A stretch of 64,000 bases of DNA from JACJYE01 sp964432875 (GTDB taxonomy: Bacteria > Bacteroidota > Bacteroidia > Chitinophagales > Saprospiraceae). Made by a program: the position numbers and the translations under genes. The notes beneath the pieces are model-generated. The model worked only from the letters and a program-made list of their open reading frames with translations, searched no databases and was not told where the DNA came from. Within the stretch, counting starts at the first letter, position 1. Every line of letters starts with the position of its first letter. The stretch spans positions 1 to 64,000 of the forward strand of contig CAYSPJ010000010.1 of NCBI GenBank assembly GCA_964432875.1, read 5' to 3'. Positions 16,510 to 25,757 of the stretch are shown piece by piece.

Positions 16510-18483
16510 ATGAGTGATACGCCAAAACTGCTCTGGGAACCCACTAAAGACTTCCGTCAAAACTCCAATCTGAGCCGCTATTTGTCCTGGCTTTCCCACG
16601 AAAAACAACTGCATTTCAATCAATACGAAGAAGCCTGGCAATGGTCGGCTGAACAGCCGGCTGATTTCTGGGAGTCGATTTGGCAATATTTCGAAGTTAT
16701 TGCCCATCAACCATATCAGGGGGTTATGTCTGACGACCCTATGCCCAATACCCGCTGGTTTGAAGGCAGTACGCTGAACTACGCCGAACACATCTTCCGC
16801 CACAAAACAAGCGAGCGGCCGGCCATCCTCTTCCAGTCTGAGCGCCAACCGCTGACCGAGATCAGTTGGCAAAGCCTGGAGCAATCGGTGGCGGCTATGG
16901 CGGCTTTCCTACGCGCCGCCGGCGTGCAAAAGGGCGATCGAGTGGCGGCCTTCCTCCCCAATATCCCCGAAGCGACTATCGCTTTCCTGGCAAGCTGCGC
17001 CATCGGCGCGGTATGGTCGAGCTGCTCGCCTGATTTCGGGGCTAATAGCGTTATTGACCGTTTCGAGCAGATTGAGCCCAAAGTGCTCTTCGCCGTTGAC
17101 GGCTACCAATACAATGGTAAACCTTATGATAAAATGGCAGTGGTAAGCGAGCTTTGCGAACGCTTGCCGACGCTGCAAAAAGTAGTCCTCCTGCCATATT
17201 TGGACGAACAAGCCCAGGCTTCCGCCCTGCCCCATGGGCTAAGCTGGAGTGAGGCGCTGAAAAGCCCAGCTGACGCCATCGCCTTTGAGCCCGTACCTTT
17301 CAGCCACCCCATCTGGGTGCTGTACTCCTCGGGTACGACGGGCTTGCCCAAAGCCATTGCCCACTCTCATGGCGGCATGTTGCTGGAGCACCTCAAGTAT
17401 TTGGCTTTTCACAATGACCTCCATGCCGGAGAGCGCTTTTTTTGGTACTCTACTACAGGATGGATGATGTGGAATTTCGTGCAAGCCGCCCTGTTACATG
17501 GAGCTACCATCGTGCTCTACGACGGCAGCCCGGCATACCCCGACCTGGATGTACTCTGGGCGTTTACTGAAAAAGCCCGCATCAGCCACTTCGGCACCAG
17601 CGCACCCTATCTGGTAGCCTGTATGAAGGCAGGGCTGCAGCCTGGCAAGGCTAATGACCTTGCTGCGCTGCGTTCCATCGGGTCTACGGGGGCGCCGCTT
17701 CCGCCCGAAGCCTTCGACTACGTCTATGAAGCTATCGGCTCGCATCTCTGGCTCTGCTCCATGAGCGGCGGCACCGATGTGTGTACCGCCTTTGTCGGCG
17801 GCAGCCCATTGCTGCCCGTCTATGCCGGTGAAATACAATGCCGCTGCCTGGGTTGTGCCCTCTACGCCTACGACGACGATGGGCAGCCCATTACAGAGGA
17901 AGTCGGCGAAATGGTCATCACCAAACCCATGCCTTCCATGCCCATTTATTTTTGGAATGACCCCAAACAGGAAAAGTACCTAAATAGCTACTTTGACATG
18001 TATCCAGGCATTTGGCGCCACGGCGATTGGGTGAAAGTCACTGCACGCGGCTCGCTGGCCATCCTGGGCCGTTCCGACGCCACCCTCAACCGACAAGGCA
18101 TCCGCATCGGCACAGCAGAGATCTACCGCGCCGTCGATCAGGTCGAAGCTGTCAAGGATAGCTTGATCGTCAACCTGGAGCTCAGCGGTGGGCGGCACTA
18201 CATGCCTTTGTTTGTGCTGATGAATGAGGGCCAAGCGCTCGACGATCAGGTCAAGGAGGAAATCCGTCAAGTGTTACGCCGCGAATATACACCCCGCCAT
18301 GTGCCAGACGAGATTATCGAGGTCAAAGACCTACCCTATACCATCAGCGGCAAAAAGCTGGAAACCCCGGTGAAGAAAATACTGCTGGGCTACCCCATCG
18401 GGAAAGCAGCTAACCCCGGTGCCATGCGCAACCCGGAATCGCTGGATTTTTTCCTGGCTTTCGCCCAAAAAATCGGAGGCTAG
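16510..18483 (+). CDS. aacS: Acetoacetate-CoA ligase
   Basis: A 657-residue ANL-superfamily enzyme, the usual size for acetoacetyl-CoA synthetase. AMP-binding signature YSSGTTGLPKAIAHSHGG (about 271-288), the A5-like MSGGTDVCTAF (about 418), GDWVK and the C-terminal catalytic Lys region ISGKKLETPVKKIL (about 615-628). The N-terminal WSAEQPADFWESIWQYFEV is typical of this subgroup. It turns acetoacetate into acetoacetyl-CoA with ATP and CoA, feeding ketone-body and PHB-type metabolism. The hydroxybutyryl-CoA dehydrogenase at 43.5 kb could act in the same route. Confidence 0.94.
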   Translation: MSDTPKLLWEPTKDFRQNSNLSRYLSWLSHEKQLHFNQYEEAWQWSAEQPADFWESIWQYFEVIAHQPYQGVMSDDPMPNTRWFEGSTLNYAEHIFRHKTSERPAILFQSERQPLTEISWQSLEQSVAAMAAFLRAAGVQKGDRVAAFLPNIPEATIAFLASCAIGAVWSSCSPDFGANSVIDRFEQIEPKVLFAVDGYQYNGKPYDKMAVVSELCERLPTLQKVVLLPYLDEQAQASALPHGLSWSEALKSPADAIAFEPVPFSHPIWVLYSSGTTGLPKAIAHSHGGMLLEHLKYLAFHNDLHAGERFFWYSTTGWMMWNFVQAALLHGATIVLYDGSPAYPDLDVLWAFTEKARISHFGTSAPYLVACMKAGLQPGKANDLAALRSIGSTGAPLPPEAFDYVYEAIGSHLWLCSMSGGTDVCTAFVGGSPLLPVYAGEIQCRCLGCALYAYDDDGQPITEEVGEMVITKPMPSMPIYFWNDPKQEKYLNSYFDMYPGIWRHGDWVKVTARGSLAILGRSDATLNRQGIRIGTAEIYRAVDQVEAVKDSLIVNLELSGGRHYMPLFVLMNEGQALDDQVKEEIRQVLRREYTPRHVPDEIIEVKDLPYTISGKKLETPVKKILLGYPIGKAANPGAMRNPESLDFFLAFAQKIGG

Positions 18484-18490
18484 CCCTGCT

Positions 18491-18988
18491 TTACCAATCC
18501 GTAAAAGCCGCGTTGAAAATATCTTCCATCATCTGGGCAGAAATCACGCTGACGGCTTCGTCTTCTACACTCGAAAGGTCGGTTTCGCTGGGGAAGTCGA
18601 AGAAGAAGGAAAAGTTCCGCTTCCAGCCCTTGGCCTCATCGACATTATTGATGAATTCTACCGCCGTGGTAATCGTCAGGCGGTTGAGTGCCGTGGTTTC
18701 GCCGGGGGCGGGCGCTTCCGAGCTCACATCGTAACGGACGATGCTGCCTTTGAATTCGATGTCGGGGTTGACATCGCTCAACACTAGCCGTGACTCCGTG
18801 CGGATTTTTTCCTTGAGGTCTTCGGCAAATCTTTGGGCAAGCGCTGGTTGTGCCCCGAGCGAGTTATCAAGAAACTGCGCTACGTAATAAGATTTGACTT
18901 GATTGTAGTCGATGCTGATGCCCCGGAAGGAATAACAACTACTGAACAACAGGATAGTCAGAAATGCTAAGATACTGATGCGAGCCAT
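18491..18988 (-). CDS. lptE: LptE-like LPS-assembly lipoprotein
   Basis: A 165-residue lipoprotein. ATG at 18988 gives the signal MARISILAFLTILLFSSC with Cys 18; a longer reading from 19105 is not exported and is unlikely. The following CYSFRGISIDYNQVKSYYV is typical of Bacteroidota LptE, the plug lipoprotein that works with LptD to place LPS in the outer membrane. In many members of the phylum this gene follows a sigma-54 activator gene, itself after miaB. Here that order is kept, but a T9SS protease gene on the other strand lies in between. Confidence 0.85.
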   Translation of the reverse strand: MARISILAFLTILLFSSCYSFRGISIDYNQVKSYYVAQFLDNSLGAQPALAQRFAEDLKEKIRTESRLVLSDVNPDIEFKGSIVRYDVSSEAPAPGETTALNRLTITTAVEFINNVDEAKGWKRNFSFFFDFPSETDLSSVEDEAVSVISAQMMEDIFNAAFTDW

Positions 18989-19060
18989 ATTTGCCTTTAG
19001 GTTTAAACAAAGATATAATGTTAGTTTTTTTGTGACGCGGCTGACAAATTTACGATATTT

Positions 19061-19092
19061 TTTGTTGCTCCAGGTTTTCAATTTTATCTTTG
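19061..19092 (+). promoter_or_regulatory. Bacteroidota-type promoter for the protease gene
   Basis: TTTG at 19061-19064, a 20-nt spacer, then TATCTTTG at 19085-19092. This matches the phylum consensus (TTTG near -33, TAnnTTTG near -7). Transcription would begin near 19099, about 140 nt upstream of the protease ATG. Confidence 0.75.
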
Positions 19093-19236
19093 TACAAGAT
19101 ATCAACTTAACCCAAAAAGGAACTTTGCCCTAGCTTTTCCAAGCCCTCCCCCCCGCTAAAGTACGCCTAAATTACTCTGTTGTAACCAAAAGCCAATAAT
19201 GTCATTTTATTTGTATCACAACAAAACGGTCATTTT

Positions 19237-21609
19237 ATGAGACTATTTTACATTGCTCTATGTGCTTTTTTCCTTTCTGCAATTGGCCCCGTCGCTTTTG
19301 CCCAGCGCAATTGTGGGACGATGGATTATCTCCAGTACGAACAACAGATGGATCCCGAGCGCCTACAACGGCTCGAAGCAATTGAAAAGCATACCAGAGA
19401 GATATTGAATGACCCCAGCCGAGTGACCAGCGATGTCATTGTAATCCCGGTAGTCGTCCACGTCGTTTACAATACTACGGCGGAAAACATCAGCGACGCG
19501 CAAATATTGTCACAGATAACCGTGCTAAATGAAGACTTCCGGCGGTTGAATTCCGATGCCGACGATATCTGGCCACAGGCAGCCGATAGTGAAATCGAAT
19601 TTTGTATGGCTATCGTTGACCCCAATGGCAACCCCACCAATGGCATCACGCGCACTTTCACCACGACTACGTCTTTTTCCACCAACAACAACGTGAAATT
19701 TACCGCTTCTGGTGGCCAAGATGCCTGGCCAGCCAATAACTATCTGAATATTTGGGTCTGCGATTTGACCGGCGGCCTTTTGGGCTACGCCCAATTCCCT
19801 GGCGGCAACGCCGCCACCGACGGCATCGTCTGCGACTACGCCTATTTTGGCACCATCGGCACTGCTACCCCGCCTTTCCACTTGGGCCGCACGGCTACCC
19901 ACGAGGTTGGACACTGGCTAAACCTACGCCATATCTGGGGCGACGGGGGCTGTAGCGTAGATGACTTCGTAACCGACACGCCGGTATCTGATGCTCCAAA
20001 TTATGGCTGCCCCATCGGCCATGTCTCCTGCGGCACCGTGGATATGGTACAAAATTACATGGACTATACCGATGACGCCTGCATGAATATATATACCGAA
20101 GGCCAGAAAAGCAGGATGCGCGCCCTGTTTAACCCAGGAGGCGCCAGATTCAGCATCTTGTCTTCTCCGGGCTGCGGCACTAGCCTGCCCACCTGCGATG
20201 ACGGCATTCAAAACGGCAATGAGACTGGTATTGACTGCGGCGGCCCGGATTGCCCGCTCTGCCCCACTTGCTTCGACGGCATCCAAAATGGGCAGGAGAC
20301 TGGCATTGACTGCGGCGGCCCCAACTGCCTGCCCTGCCCCACTTGCTTTGACGGCATCCAAAATGGCCAGGAGACCGGCGTAGACTGTGGTGGGCCCGAC
20401 TGCCCCTCCTGCCCCTGCTTTGGCACGCTTGCCACCCTCACCTTAAACTTCGACATCACCCCAGGGCAGACGAGCTGGGCATTGGTCAGCACCAACGGCT
20501 CGACCATCGCCTCTGGTGGGCCTTACACCAGCCAGGCACCCAACTCCAGCCTCGTTATCGAAATATGCATACCAGATGGTTGCTATAATTTCACGGTGTT
20601 TGATTCTGGCAACAACGGCATGTGCTGCCGCCTCGGCAACGGCAGTTATACCCTGATTGACGAAAATAGCAACGTCCTGGCTTCCGGCGCCCAATTTGGC
20701 GCTTCGCAAACCACCAATTTCTGCCTGGACGGCAACGGTGGAGCCGAGCCTACCTGCAATGACGGCATCCAAAACGGACAAGAGACCGGCGTGGACTGCG
20801 GCGGCCCGGATTGCCCACCCTGCCCGGTACCGCCCTCTTGTGATGACGGCATCCAAAACGGGCAAGAGACCGGCCTGGACTGCGGCGGCCCGGATTGCCC
20901 GCCCTGCCCGGTACCGCCCACTTGCGATGACGGCATTCAAAACGGCCAAGAGACCGGCCTGGACTGCGGCGGCCCGGATTGCCCGCCCTGCCCGGACGAG
21001 TGTCCCTTCCCTGTCCGCCTGCAAATCAATTTTGATTTTGCGCCCGCTGAAACCTCCTGGAATATCACCGACAGCAATAACGAAATAGTAGAATCCGGCG
21101 GCCCGTATGTGAATCAAGCGCCTAACTCCATCTTGATACAGGATATCTGCCTGGAAAGCGGCTGCTACACCTTCACTATTTTTGATGCCGGAAACAATGG
21201 CTTGTGCTGCCAGGCTGGCCGGGGCTCTTACCAATTGACCCAAGAAAGTGGCAGCCTGATTGCCGGCGGCGGCATATTTGGTGCCTCTCAAGCGACAGCA
21301 TTCTGCTCATCAGGAAGCCGCCAGATGAGCGACAGCACCGAAGAGTCAGGTGGGTTCAGCCGCCTCCAGCTTTTCCCCAACCCGGCCAATCAACAGATTA
21401 CCGCTATCTTCAAAATCCCCAATGTTTCAGCAGTCAACTTCAGGGTGCTGAGCGTCACCGGTGAAGCGCTCCAAAATAAGCGCGTCAAGGTCGAGGCAGG
21501 TGCTCAGCAGGTGGAGTTGGACATTAGCCAGCTCCTCCCGGGTATTTATTTCCTGGAAGTGACCTCCGGCGAAGAACGCATCATCCGCAAATTTGCCGTG
21601 GTGCGATAA
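19237..21609 (+). CDS. Secreted pappalysin-type (M43) metalloprotease with DGIQNG repeats and T9SS domain
   Basis: A 790-residue secreted protein. Signal peptide about 1-22 (MRLFYIALCAFFLSAIGPVAFAQ). The zinc site is HEVGHWLNLRHIWGD with the first His at about 222; HExxHxxxxxH followed by GD is the M43 metzincin type. The Met-turn is probably NYMDYTDDACMN near 285. After the catalytic domain come three CxDGIQNGxETGxDCGG units (from residue 320), a beta module of about 100 residues, three more units (from residue 507), a second copy of the beta module, and a C-terminal T9SS type A domain (LQLFPNPANQQITAIF to the end). It should be exported by T9SS and attached or released as an extracellular protease. 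A strong terminator follows. Confidence 0.93.
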   Translation: MRLFYIALCAFFLSAIGPVAFAQRNCGTMDYLQYEQQMDPERLQRLEAIEKHTREILNDPSRVTSDVIVIPVVVHVVYNTTAENISDAQILSQITVLNEDFRRLNSDADDIWPQAADSEIEFCMAIVDPNGNPTNGITRTFTTTTSFSTNNNVKFTASGGQDAWPANNYLNIWVCDLTGGLLGYAQFPGGNAATDGIVCDYAYFGTIGTATPPFHLGRTATHEVGHWLNLRHIWGDGGCSVDDFVTDTPVSDAPNYGCPIGHVSCGTVDMVQNYMDYTDDACMNIYTEGQKSRMRALFNPGGARFSILSSPGCGTSLPTCDDGIQNGNETGIDCGGPDCPLCPTCFDGIQNGQETGIDCGGPNCLPCPTCFDGIQNGQETGVDCGGPDCPSCPCFGTLATLTLNFDITPGQTSWALVSTNGSTIASGGPYTSQAPNSSLVIEICIPDGCYNFTVFDSGNNGMCCRLGNGSYTLIDENSNVLASGAQFGASQTTNFCLDGNGGAEPTCNDGIQNGQETGVDCGGPDCPPCPVPPSCDDGIQNGQETGLDCGGPDCPPCPVPPTCDDGIQNGQETGLDCGGPDCPPCPDECPFPVRLQINFDFAPAETSWNITDSNNEIVESGGPYVNQAPNSILIQDICLESGCYTFTIFDAGNNGLCCQAGRGSYQLTQESGSLIAGGGIFGASQATAFCSSGSRQMSDSTEESGGFSRLQLFPNPANQQITAIFKIPNVSAVNFRVLSVTGEALQNKRVKVEAGAQQVELDISQLLPGIYFLEVTSGEERIIRKFAVVR
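20194..20997 (+). repeat. Six in-gene DGIQNG cysteine repeats in two sets of three
   Basis: Six copies of a unit encoding CxDGIQNGxETGxDCGGPxC followed by xxCP. Copies 1-3 lie at 20194-20415 and copies 4-6 at 20755-20997, each set followed by a related beta module. The unit has four Cys and looks like a small disulfide- or metal-stabilised spacer. Copies 4-6 are near identical at the DNA level, which points to recent amplification. Confidence 0.9.
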
Positions 21610-21623
21610 GCAGGCTCGCTGTT

Positions 21624-21668
21624 AAACAGAACGGCCCGGCGGTTTGAAACCGCCGGGCCGTTCTGTTT
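21624..21668. terminator. Long perfect hairpin, bidirectional terminator
   Basis: A 22-bp perfect inverted repeat with a single central G. The GC-rich part is GAACGGCCCGGCGG and its complement, flanked by AAAC and GTTTT, so it has A-runs on one side and T-runs on the other. It lies between the convergent protease and sigma-54 activator genes and can serve both. Confidence 0.9.
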
Positions 21669-21693
21669 TGCTAATTCGAACTATTCCGAAAGG

Positions 21694-22989
21694 TCACATC
21701 TCGTACTGACGGATTTTGCGATAGAGCGTCCGCTCTGATATCCCCAATTCCTGGGCTGCTTCTTTACGTCGGCCGTTATACTTCTTCAGGGCCCGGCGGA
21801 TAAGTTCCTTTTCATTTTCCTCCAACGAAAGATTGTGCTCTACCTCTTCCGACTGGGCATACTGCTGGACGGCAGCTTCCCGGTGAATGATAATCGGCTT
21901 GGCTTTTTCTGATTCTTCGATTTCTTCGTCTTGATAATCAGGCACGAAATTATCCGTCTCAGCCGGGCGCTTGAATGAAGAAGGCACGATATCGGAGGAA
22001 GAGGAGGGGCGCAAGCTGCGGAGGCTATGAGCCTCGGGCATGCGCAAGTCGTTGTTGCGGATGAGCTCAAAGACCAGGCTCTTGAGGTCGTTGAGGTCGT
22101 TTTTCATATCGAGCATCAGCTTGTAGAAGATTTCCCGTTCCTGCATGCTGACCCCTTCGCCAGTATGGTGGTTGTTGGCAATAGCAGGCAGGTTGCGCTT
22201 CAATATCTGGGGCACGTGGCGGACCAGATGTTCATAAGTCACCATGTCTTCTTCGGTGAGCACCGAAACCTGCTCGGCGATGTTTTTCAACTCGCGCACA
22301 TTCCCTGGCCAGCTATAATTTTCCAGCACCCGGCGGGCGCTTTCATCCAGTTGTACCGCTGATGTGCGGTATTTCTCGGCAAAGTCAACGGCAAATTTCC
22401 GGAAGAGCATATAGATATCTTCCGGCCGTTCCCGCAGGGCTGGCACTTGGATGGGCACCGTGTTGAGACGGTAAAAGAGGTCTTCGCGGAATTTACCCTT
22501 CTTGACTTTTTCTTCGAGCGGCACATTAGTAGCGGCAATGATGCGCACATCGGTTTTTAAAACCTTGGAAGCCCCGACCCGGATGAATTCACCTGTTTCC
22601 AGTACCCTCAACAAGTAAGACTGGGTATCGAGCGGCATTTCACCTATTTCATCCAGGAAGATCGTACCGCCGTCAAAAGATTCAAAGTAGCCTTTGCGCT
22701 CATTCGTAGCGCCGGTAAACGCGCCTTTCTCGTGGCCAAAAAGTTCGGAATTGATGGTGCCTTCAGGTATAGCGCCACAGTTGATGGCGATAAACTGGTT
22801 GTGTTTGCGGGTGCTCAGGCTATGGATGATTTTGGAAAAAATTTCCTTACCCACCCCGCTTTCTCCATAGATAAGGACCGACAAATCAGTGCCGGCTACG
22901 CGCACGGCAGTACCCAAGGCCCGGTCGAGCAAAGGAGATTGGCCAATAAGGCCGAAGCGTTGTTTGATAGCCTGAAGGTTGATGCTCAT
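21694..22989 (-). CDS. Sigma-54-dependent transcriptional activator
   Basis: A 431-residue bacterial enhancer-binding protein. AAA+ domain with Walker A GESGVGKE (about 42-49), the sigma-54 contact loop GAFTGA (about 86-91) and Walker B TIFLDEIGEM. The arginine finger region lies in REDLFYRLNTVPIQVP. The C-terminus has a Fis-type helix-turn-helix (RRALKKYNGRRKEAAQELGI). No receiver or PAS domain precedes the AAA+ module, so control is not by a usual N-terminal sensor. A longer start at 23037 overlaps the miaB stop (TAATG), but homologues begin near MSINLQAIKQRFG, so I use 22989. In Bacteroidota this gene commonly sits between miaB and lptE. Confidence 0.92.
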   Translation of the reverse strand: MSINLQAIKQRFGLIGQSPLLDRALGTAVRVAGTDLSVLIYGESGVGKEIFSKIIHSLSTRKHNQFIAINCGAIPEGTINSELFGHEKGAFTGATNERKGYFESFDGGTIFLDEIGEMPLDTQSYLLRVLETGEFIRVGASKVLKTDVRIIAATNVPLEEKVKKGKFREDLFYRLNTVPIQVPALRERPEDIYMLFRKFAVDFAEKYRTSAVQLDESARRVLENYSWPGNVRELKNIAEQVSVLTEEDMVTYEHLVRHVPQILKRNLPAIANNHHTGEGVSMQEREIFYKLMLDMKNDLNDLKSLVFELIRNNDLRMPEAHSLRSLRPSSSSDIVPSSFKRPAETDNFVPDYQDEEIEESEKAKPIIIHREAAVQQYAQSEEVEHNLSLEENEKELIRRALKKYNGRRKEAAQELGISERTLYRKIRQYEM

Positions 22990-23036
22990 GTCATGACGGA
23001 GTTTGCTCGCCGCAGCCCCAGTTGGAATGACTGCCA

Positions 23037-24488
23037 TTATACAGATTCGGTTGAAACGATTTGCCCCCGCAGCGTCGCACTACTTGCCTCTTCGACTTTG
23101 ACATAGGCGTAATCGCCCGGCTTCAAGCCAGGCTGCTTGGGGAAGACTACCATCTTGTTTTGAGAATTGCGCCCTTTGAATTCCTCGGCCGAACGCTTGG
23201 AATCCCCTTCGATCAATACCTTGAACACCTTGCCTAAATCTGCCTGATTGTGGCGATAAGAGACGCGGGTCTGCAGATTGATCACCTCTTGCAAGCGGCG
23301 CTTTTTCAACGGCTCTGGGATATCGTCCTCGTACTTGCGCGCCGCCAGCGTGCCGGGGCGTTCGGAGTAGTAAAACATATAGGACATGCTGTAGTTGGCA
23401 AATTCGATCATGCTCAGCGTATCTTGATGTTCCTCCTCAGTCTCCGTGCAAAAACCAGTGATGATATCAGAAGAAATTGCACAATCAGGGATAATTTCAT
23501 AGATGCGGCGCACCTTACCCATATACCATTCCCGATCATAGGTGCGGTTCATCAATTCCAGGATGCGGCTGTTGCCCGATTGCACCGGCAAGTGGATGTA
23601 GTTGCAGATGTTCTCGTACTTGGCAATCGCATAGAGCACCTCGTCGGTGATATCTTTGGGGTGAGAAGTAGAAAACCGGACGCGCAGATCGGGATGGACC
23701 AATGCGGCCATCTCCAGCAATTGAGCAAAAGTGACGACTTGCCCCGTTTCCGGGTTCTCCCATTTATAGGAATCGACGTTTTGCCCCAACAGCGTTATTT
23801 CCCGGTAACCCCTTTCGTAAAGGTTGGCCGCCTCAGCGACGATGCTGAAGGCATTGCGGCTACGCTCGCGCCCCCGGGTGAAGGGCACTACACAGAACGA
23901 GCACATATTATCGCAGCCCCTCATGATGGAGATAAAAGCTGTAACGCCATTAGAATCCAGCCGCAAGGGGCTAATGTCGGCATAAGTTTCTTCCCGGGAG
24001 AGGAATACGTTGATGCCCTTCTCCCCTTCTTCCGCCCCTTCGATCAGCCCGGGTAAATCGCGATAGGCATCGGGGCCGACCACTAGGTCCACCAGCTTTT
24101 CTTCATCCAGCAACTGCTTTTTCAGGCGCTCGGCCATACAGCCCAGCACGCCGATCAGGGTGCCTGGGCGTTCTCGCTTGGCTTTGTTGAAAATACTCAA
24201 GCGCTTGCGCACCGTTTCTTCAGCCTTCTCGCGGATGGAACAAGTATTGACCAGGATAAGGTCGGCCATTTCCAATGCCCGGGTCGGCCGATAACCTACA
24301 TCCGCCAGGATAGAAGCAACGATTTCACTATCGCTGAAGTTCATCTGGCAGCCGTAGCTCTCGATATAGAAATGCTTGGCAGCTGGATCGATGGCTGCTA
24401 CTGCCTGTTCCTGAAAGAAAGCCTCACCTTGCCGGCTTTCATCCAGCTCTTTTTTCAGGCCTACTAAGGTCGGATTATCGTCGTACAT
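23037..24488 (-). CDS. miaB: tRNA-2-methylthio-N6-isopentenyladenosine synthase MiaB
   Basis: A radical-SAM methylthiotransferase of 483 residues (501 if ATG at 24542 is used). The N-terminal UPF0004 domain has SYGCQMN and NTCSIREKAEETV with the cluster Cys residues. The radical-SAM motif is RGCDNMCSFCVVPFTRGRER, with CxxxCxxC. The C-terminal TRAM domain (from about VLIEGDSKRSAEEFKGRNS) binds tRNA. It adds a methylthio group to i6A37 of tRNAs that read UNN codons. Its stop overlaps the next gene's upstream ATG, so expression is likely coupled to the sigma-54 activator. Confidence 0.96.
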   Translation of the reverse strand: MYDDNPTLVGLKKELDESRQGEAFFQEQAVAAIDPAAKHFYIESYGCQMNFSDSEIVASILADVGYRPTRALEMADLILVNTCSIREKAEETVRKRLSIFNKAKRERPGTLIGVLGCMAERLKKQLLDEEKLVDLVVGPDAYRDLPGLIEGAEEGEKGINVFLSREETYADISPLRLDSNGVTAFISIMRGCDNMCSFCVVPFTRGRERSRNAFSIVAEAANLYERGYREITLLGQNVDSYKWENPETGQVVTFAQLLEMAALVHPDLRVRFSTSHPKDITDEVLYAIAKYENICNYIHLPVQSGNSRILELMNRTYDREWYMGKVRRIYEIIPDCAISSDIITGFCTETEEEHQDTLSMIEFANYSMSYMFYYSERPGTLAARKYEDDIPEPLKKRRLQEVINLQTRVSYRHNQADLGKVFKVLIEGDSKRSAEEFKGRNSQNKMVVFPKQPGLKPGDYAYVKVEEASSATLRGQIVSTESV

Positions 24489-24677
24489 TGCACTTGAAAA
24501 TTTTTCCTGGCTCCGTTTGTGTATTATGCGCTCCACAGCCATCGTTTTACTAAAGGCTTATGCCAAAAGAAAAGTTTACGCTCGGAAGCGCAAAGGTAAA
24601 GATTTTTCCGAGCCTGCGTGACATTTTGGCAGCCCCTTTTTTCGGTATATTTCCTTACACCAACAAACACGATTAAC

Positions 24678-25526
24678 ATGAAGGCATTAAAATGGATTAT
24701 CTTCAGCAGCGTCGCGGCGCTAGCCATAGCTTGTAGCGGGGGTGGCGGCAACACCTACACCGATGGGGCCTCCAGCTATGAGCCTCAAGCGCCCGAGGGG
24801 AAAATGGCCTACGAGCAAGAGGGCGGGAGCCCGCGCTTTACCAATGATACAAACGGAGGCGAGCAAGAGCAGCTGAGCGACAAGAAAGTGATCCGCACGG
24901 CTAATTTGCGCATGCAAGTTAAATCTTTTGAGCAAGCCGGCCAGGATATCCGTTCGCTGGCGCAGCGCTTCGAGGCCGAGGTATCTAATGAAGAAGTAAG
25001 GCAATATGGAGATGTACTCGAAAACAACATGCACCTCAGGGTGAAGCCTGAGCACTTCGATTCCCTGCTCAACAGCTTGGAAGCTCTGGCTATCTATGTC
25101 GATTTCCGCTCGATCAACGCCGAAGACGTCTCTCGCCAGTATATCGACCTGGAGACCCGCCTGGCTTCCAAGCGCGCCGTCGTGGAGCGCTACCGGGAAT
25201 TGCTGCGGCAAGCAAAAAACGTGCAGGAGGTACTTAGCGTAGAGGAGAACCTCCGCAAAGTAGTGGAGGAGATTGAATCGGTTGAAGGCCAATTGCGCTA
25301 CTTGAGCCGCCAAGTGGAGATGAGCTCTATCCAAGTGGCTTTCTATGAAAAGACCCGGCAGCCGCTTGCTCAGCGTTCTTTCTGGAGCCAGGTGTCCGAA
25401 GGCTTCACCCGAGGCTGGCATTTGCTGAAGGATCTCGCCATAGGGCTGATATCAGCCTGGCCAGTGGTACTCCTTCTTGCAGCAGGCCTCTGGTGGTGGG
25501 CCCGGCGTCGGCACAGAAAGCGCTGA
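24678..25526 (+). CDS. DUF4349 membrane lipoprotein
   Basis: A 282-residue protein. ATG at 24678 gives the lipoprotein-like signal MKALKWIIFSSVAALAIAC with Cys 19. The central part from about KVIRTANLRMQVKSFEQAGQ to VAFYEKT is the DUF4349 domain: two beta segments around a long coiled coil (SRQYIDLETRLASKRAVVER to RYLSRQVEM). Near the C-terminus is one TM helix (about 255-275, AWPVVLLLAAGLWWWA) followed by an Arg-rich tail RRRHRKR. The family has no known biochemical role; two membrane anchors suggest a periplasmic bridge. It is divergent from miaB. Confidence 0.85.
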   Translation: MKALKWIIFSSVAALAIACSGGGGNTYTDGASSYEPQAPEGKMAYEQEGGSPRFTNDTNGGEQEQLSDKKVIRTANLRMQVKSFEQAGQDIRSLAQRFEAEVSNEEVRQYGDVLENNMHLRVKPEHFDSLLNSLEALAIYVDFRSINAEDVSRQYIDLETRLASKRAVVERYRELLRQAKNVQEVLSVEENLRKVVEEIESVEGQLRYLSRQVEMSSIQVAFYEKTRQPLAQRSFWSQVSEGFTRGWHLLKDLAIGLISAWPVVLLLAAGLWWWARRRHRKR

Positions 25527-25757
25527 TAAAAAATCAGGCTACCCCATCTTATTCTTTCCAGAGAACCCCATTACCATAGGTACGAAGAATAAGATAACGG
25601 CAAATAGTATCATCAGTGAGCTTGGGTTGTCCAACATAACAGTACGTTTTTGGCGTCAATTTAGGTAAATGTTTACCACAGCAATTTAAGGCCAAAGCCC
25701 CAGGCCCCGGAATGATGATTATCAAAAGCTAAGGTGATTTTTATTAGCAATACCGCT

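Noticed and set aside
20443..21291. Long antisense frame in the protease repeats
   Set aside because: Produced by the periodic GC-rich repeat codons; Ala/Arg-rich and without a known domain.
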